NCBI GenBank assembly: GCA_023422005.1
Contig: JAEZSC010000085.1
Coordinates: forward strand, 1 to 8,101
Reading direction: 5' to 3'
DNA length: 8,101 nucleotides
From: Bacillota bacterium
GTDB taxonomy: Bacteria > Bacillota > Clostridia > Christensenellales > UMGS416
Made by a program: the position numbers and the translations under genes. Positions 5,251 to 8,101 of the stretch are shown here, one piece after another; position 1 is the stretch's first letter, and each line of letters opens with the position of its first letter. The notes beneath the pieces were generated by a model. That model was not told the origin of the DNA. It did not search any database and was given only the letters and a program-made list of their open reading frames with translations.

Positions 5251-7167
5251 ATGGAACAACCGCCAAAGTCCAATACCTACGACGAAACACAGATCGAGGT
5301 GCTGGAGGGCCTGGAGGCCGTGCGCAAGCGCCCCGGCATGTATATCGGCTCCACGGACACCCGCGGCCTGCACCATCTGGTGTATGAGCTCGTGGACAAC
5401 GCCATGGACGAAGCCATGGCCGGCTTTTGCGACACCGTGGGCATCACGATAAACGCCGACGGCTCGCTCTCTGTTCGGGACAACGGCCGCGGCATCCCCA
5501 CCGGCGTAAACCCCAAGCACGGGCGCCCGGCGGTGGAGGTGTGCCTTACGGTGCTGCACGCCGGCGGCAAGTTCGGCGGCTCCGGCTACAAGGTGTCCGG
5601 CGGCCTGCACGGCGTGGGCCTGTCGGTTGTGAACGCTCTGGCCTCGTGGCTCACCGTGGAGGTGTGCCAGAACGGCAAGCGCCATTTCCAGCGCTATGAG
5701 CACGGCGACCCCGTGACGCCGCTGGAAGTCACCGGCGAGACCGAGGCAACCGGCACGACGGTCACATTCCAGCCATCTCCGACGATCTTCGAAACCACCG
5801 AGTTCGTGTTCGATACGCTCAAGGCCCGCCTGCGGGAGATCGCGTTCCTGAATTCCGGCGTGCGCATCGTGCTCAAGGACGAGCGCGCCGGCCAGGAGCA
5901 GGAGCGCGAGTATTATTACGAGGGCGGCGTGCGCCATTTCGTGGAACACCTGAACCGCAGCAAGACCAGCCTGACCGAACATCCCATCTTCATCGCCTGC
6001 GCCCGGGAGGACGTGTCGGTGGAAGTGGCCATGCAATACACCGACGGCTATGCCGAGGCGGTGTTCTGCTTCACCAACAACATCCCCAACCCCGAGGGCG
6101 GCACCCACCTGATGGGCTTCCGCTCGGCGCTTACCCGCGCCATCAACGCCTACGCCCGGCGCTTCGGGTTCCTCAAGGAAAAGGACGAGAATTTAACTGG
6201 AGAAGACGTACGTGAAGGCTTGACCGCCATCATCTCCGTGCGCATGCCCGAGCCCCAGTTCGAAGGCCAGACCAAGGCAAAGCTGGGCAACTCCTATATC
6301 CGCACCTTTGTGGACAGCGTCGTGTATGACACGCTCAACACCTTTTTGGAGGAGCACCCCGCCGACGCCCGCGTGATGCTGGGCAAATGCATACAGGCCA
6401 GCGCCGCCCGCGAGGCCGCCCGGCGCGCCCGCGAGCAGACCCGCCGCAAGGGCGTGCTGGAATCCACCAGCCTGCCCGGAAAGCTGGCCGACTGCACCGA
6501 GCGCGACCCCGCCCAGTGCGAGATCTACCTCGTGGAGGGCGACAGCGCCGGCGGAAGCGCCAAGATGGGCCGCGACCGGCGCTTCCAGGCCATACTGCCC
6601 TTGCGCGGCAAGATTTTGAACGTCGAGAAGACCCGCATCGACCGCGCCATGCTCAACGAGGAGATCCGCGCGATGATCACGGCCTTCGGCTGCGGCGCCA
6701 ACGAAAACTGCGATCTGAGCAAGCTGCGCTACAACCACATCGTGTGCATGACCGACGCCGATGTGGACGGCGCACACATCCGCATCCTGCTGCTGACGTT
6801 CTTCTACCGCTACATGAGGCCGCTGATCGAGCAGGGCCACGTCTACATCGCTCAGCCGCCGCTGTACAAGGTCACCAAGAACAAAAAGGAGCACTACTGC
6901 TACTCCGACGCCGAGTTGGATGTGTACCTGGGTGAGATCGGCCGCGACGGCATCAACATCCAGCGCTACAAAGGCCTGGGTGAGATGAACGCCGAGCAGC
7001 TGTGGGACACGACGATGAACCCGGCCACCCGCACGATGCTGCGGGTCTCCGTGGACGACGCCATCGCCGCCGACGAGATCTTCAGCCTGCTCATGGGCGA
7101 CCAGGTGGAGCCCCGCAGGGAGTTCATCGAGGAGAACAGCAAGCTGGTTGCGAACTTGGACGTTTAG
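5251..7167 (+). CDS. gyrB: DNA gyrase subunit B
   Basis: A 638-residue complete GyrB, the ATPase subunit of the A2B2 gyrase that introduces negative supercoils into DNA. The GHKL ATPase domain shows E46 (general base) and N50 (Mg-ATP) in Y-E-L-V-D-N-A, D-N-G-R-G-I-P from 77, and the glycine-rich lid G-G-L-H-G-V-G at 117-123. The TOPRIM domain shows E429-G-D-S-A-G-G and D502-A-D-V-D506 for metal binding. The C-terminal Q-R-Y-K-G-L-G-E-M-N block is present. The length is that of Bacillota GyrB, without the long insert of gammaproteobacteria. ParE is the main alternative, but adjacency to remB and gyrA makes GyrB clear. The ATG at 5251 follows an AGGAAAGGG ribosome-binding site (about 5235-5243) lying inside the end of remB, so the two genes are probably coupled. 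The codon use is as G+C-rich as the other genes. Confidence 0.98.
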   Translation: MEQPPKSNTYDETQIEVLEGLEAVRKRPGMYIGSTDTRGLHHLVYELVDNAMDEAMAGFCDTVGITINADGSLSVRDNGRGIPTGVNPKHGRPAVEVCLTVLHAGGKFGGSGYKVSGGLHGVGLSVVNALASWLTVEVCQNGKRHFQRYEHGDPVTPLEVTGETEATGTTVTFQPSPTIFETTEFVFDTLKARLREIAFLNSGVRIVLKDERAGQEQEREYYYEGGVRHFVEHLNRSKTSLTEHPIFIACAREDVSVEVAMQYTDGYAEAVFCFTNNIPNPEGGTHLMGFRSALTRAINAYARRFGFLKEKDENLTGEDVREGLTAIISVRMPEPQFEGQTKAKLGNSYIRTFVDSVVYDTLNTFLEEHPADARVMLGKCIQASAAREAARRAREQTRRKGVLESTSLPGKLADCTERDPAQCEIYLVEGDSAGGSAKMGRDRRFQAILPLRGKILNVEKTRIDRAMLNEEIRAMITAFGCGANENCDLSKLRYNHIVCMTDADVDGAHIRILLLTFFYRYMRPLIEQGHVYIAQPPLYKVTKNKKEHYCYSDAELDVYLGEIGRDGINIQRYKGLGEMNAEQLWDTTMNPATRTMLRVSVDDAIAADEIFSLLMGDQVEPRREFIEENSKLVANLDV

Positions 7168-7220
7168 CAGTTTTCTTGCCCTTGGAAAGATAGATTTGCC
7201 GATAAACCATTGTTGTGGCA

Positions 7221-7335
7221 AAGCCTTCCCCCTCGGGGGAAGGTGGCGCGTAGCGCCGGATGAGGGGTCTCGTGGACGCGAACTGGAACACCTCATCAGT
7301 CACCTTCGGTGACAGCTTCCCCTCCAGGGGAAGCC
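7221..7335. repeat. Structured intergenic repeat element (MITE- or REP-like) between gyrB and gyrA
   Basis: Five stems follow one another with almost no gaps: CCTTCCCC/GGGGAAGG (7224-7243, loop CTCG), GGCGC/GCGCC (7245-7257, loop GTA), GATGAGG/CCTCATC (7259-7297, 25-base loop), GTCACC/GGTGAC (7299-7313, loop TTC) and GCTTCCCC/GGGGAAGC (7315-7334, loop TCCA). The two outer hairpins are near-copies of each other. Elements with these CTTCCCC ends and a CACCTCATC-GTCACC-TTCGGTGAC core are widespread in gut Oscillospirales intergenic regions (general recollection). There is no transposase and no gene. It may act on RNA as a processing or stability element between gyrB and gyrA, which is inference. 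Confidence 0.85.
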
Positions 7336-7358
7336 ATGGCTGGACCACACGGTTAAAA

Positions 7359-7381
7359 ACACGTGGAATAATCCACAGTGT
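7359..7381 (+). promoter_or_regulatory. Small hairpin / dyad in the gyrA leader with a near-consensus DnaA box
   Basis: ACACGTGGA (7359-7367) pairs with TCCAC-A-GTGT (7372-7381) across an ATAA loop, with one bulged A. It lies 10 bases upstream of the gyrA ribosome-binding site. Bases 7369-7377 (TAATCCACA) match the DnaA box TTATCCACA at 8 of 9 positions. It may be an operator or an mRNA leader structure; no clear promoter boxes are visible around it. Confidence 0.45.
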
Positions 7382-7390
7382 ATTGATTTC

Positions 7391-7395
7391 TGGAG
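7391..7395 (+). promoter_or_regulatory. Ribosome-binding site for gyrA
   Basis: TGGAG ends 6 bases before the ATG at 7402. No other start nearby has a better site, and this start gives the usual GyrA N-terminus. Confidence 0.75.
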
Positions 7396-7401
7396 TAAAG
7401 C

Positions 7402-8101
<700 letters not shown>

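Noticed and set aside
6193..7296. Long - strand open frame opposite gyrB, and a similar one at 5164-6108
   Set aside because: Both are antisense mirrors of gyrB with biased His/Gly/Val/Ala composition and no family features.
7221..7335. tRNA or riboswitch
   Set aside because: There are several stems, but no T-loop consensus, anticodon arm or CCA-compatible acceptor stem, and no riboswitch class I recognise. The internal symmetry fits a repeat element better.

Overview
The window looks like the chromosome of a high-G+C member of the Bacillota, most likely a gut-type Clostridia (Oscillospirales or Christensenellales-like; the lineage is an inference). The pointers are a remB (YaaB/DUF370)-gyrB-gyrA block, which is the Bacillota origin-region gene order, a GyrB of about 640 residues without the long gammaproteobacterial insert, and two kinds of intergenic palindromic repeat of the sort seen in gut Clostridia. 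All genes lie on the + strand.

Left part (1-4371): the 3' end of a surface-polysaccharide operon. It holds the C-terminus of an RfbH/DdhC-type CDP-4-keto-6-deoxyglucose 3-dehydrase, a GtrA-family small membrane protein, a thiamine-diphosphate (ThDP) enzyme of the acetolactate-synthase fold, an extended SDR (NAD-dependent epimerase/dehydratase family), and a GtrB/DPM1-like family 2 glycosyltransferase with two C-terminal membrane helices. Three of the four junctions are 4-base stop/start overlaps (GTGA, ATGA, ATGA), so this is one translationally coupled transcript. RfbH, a ThDP enzyme and an SDR reductase together are the logic of CDP-yersiniose synthesis: 3-deoxygenation of a CDP-hexose, addition of a two-carbon unit from pyruvate at C-4, then ketone reduction. 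The GtrB-like and GtrA-like proteins suggest loading of a sugar on undecaprenyl phosphate and its flipping to the outer face.

Middle (4372-4937, 566 bp, no gene): three tandem copies (period 116-117 bp) of a palindromic repeat, then a strong rho-independent terminator, then an AT-rich stretch with a TATAAT box and ribosome-binding site for remB. The third repeat copy has become a perfect 14-bp palindrome through changes that look like quasipalindrome correction.

Right part (4938-8101): remB, gyrB (1-bp gap) and the 5' portion of gyrA, which runs off the window. The 234-bp gyrB-gyrA gap carries a separate, highly structured element of about 115 bp (five consecutive stems) and a small hairpin with a near-consensus DnaA box just upstream of the gyrA ribosome-binding site. 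The gene usually found upstream of remB (recF) is absent here and replaced by the sugar operon, so the repeat-rich gap may mark a rearrangement boundary.
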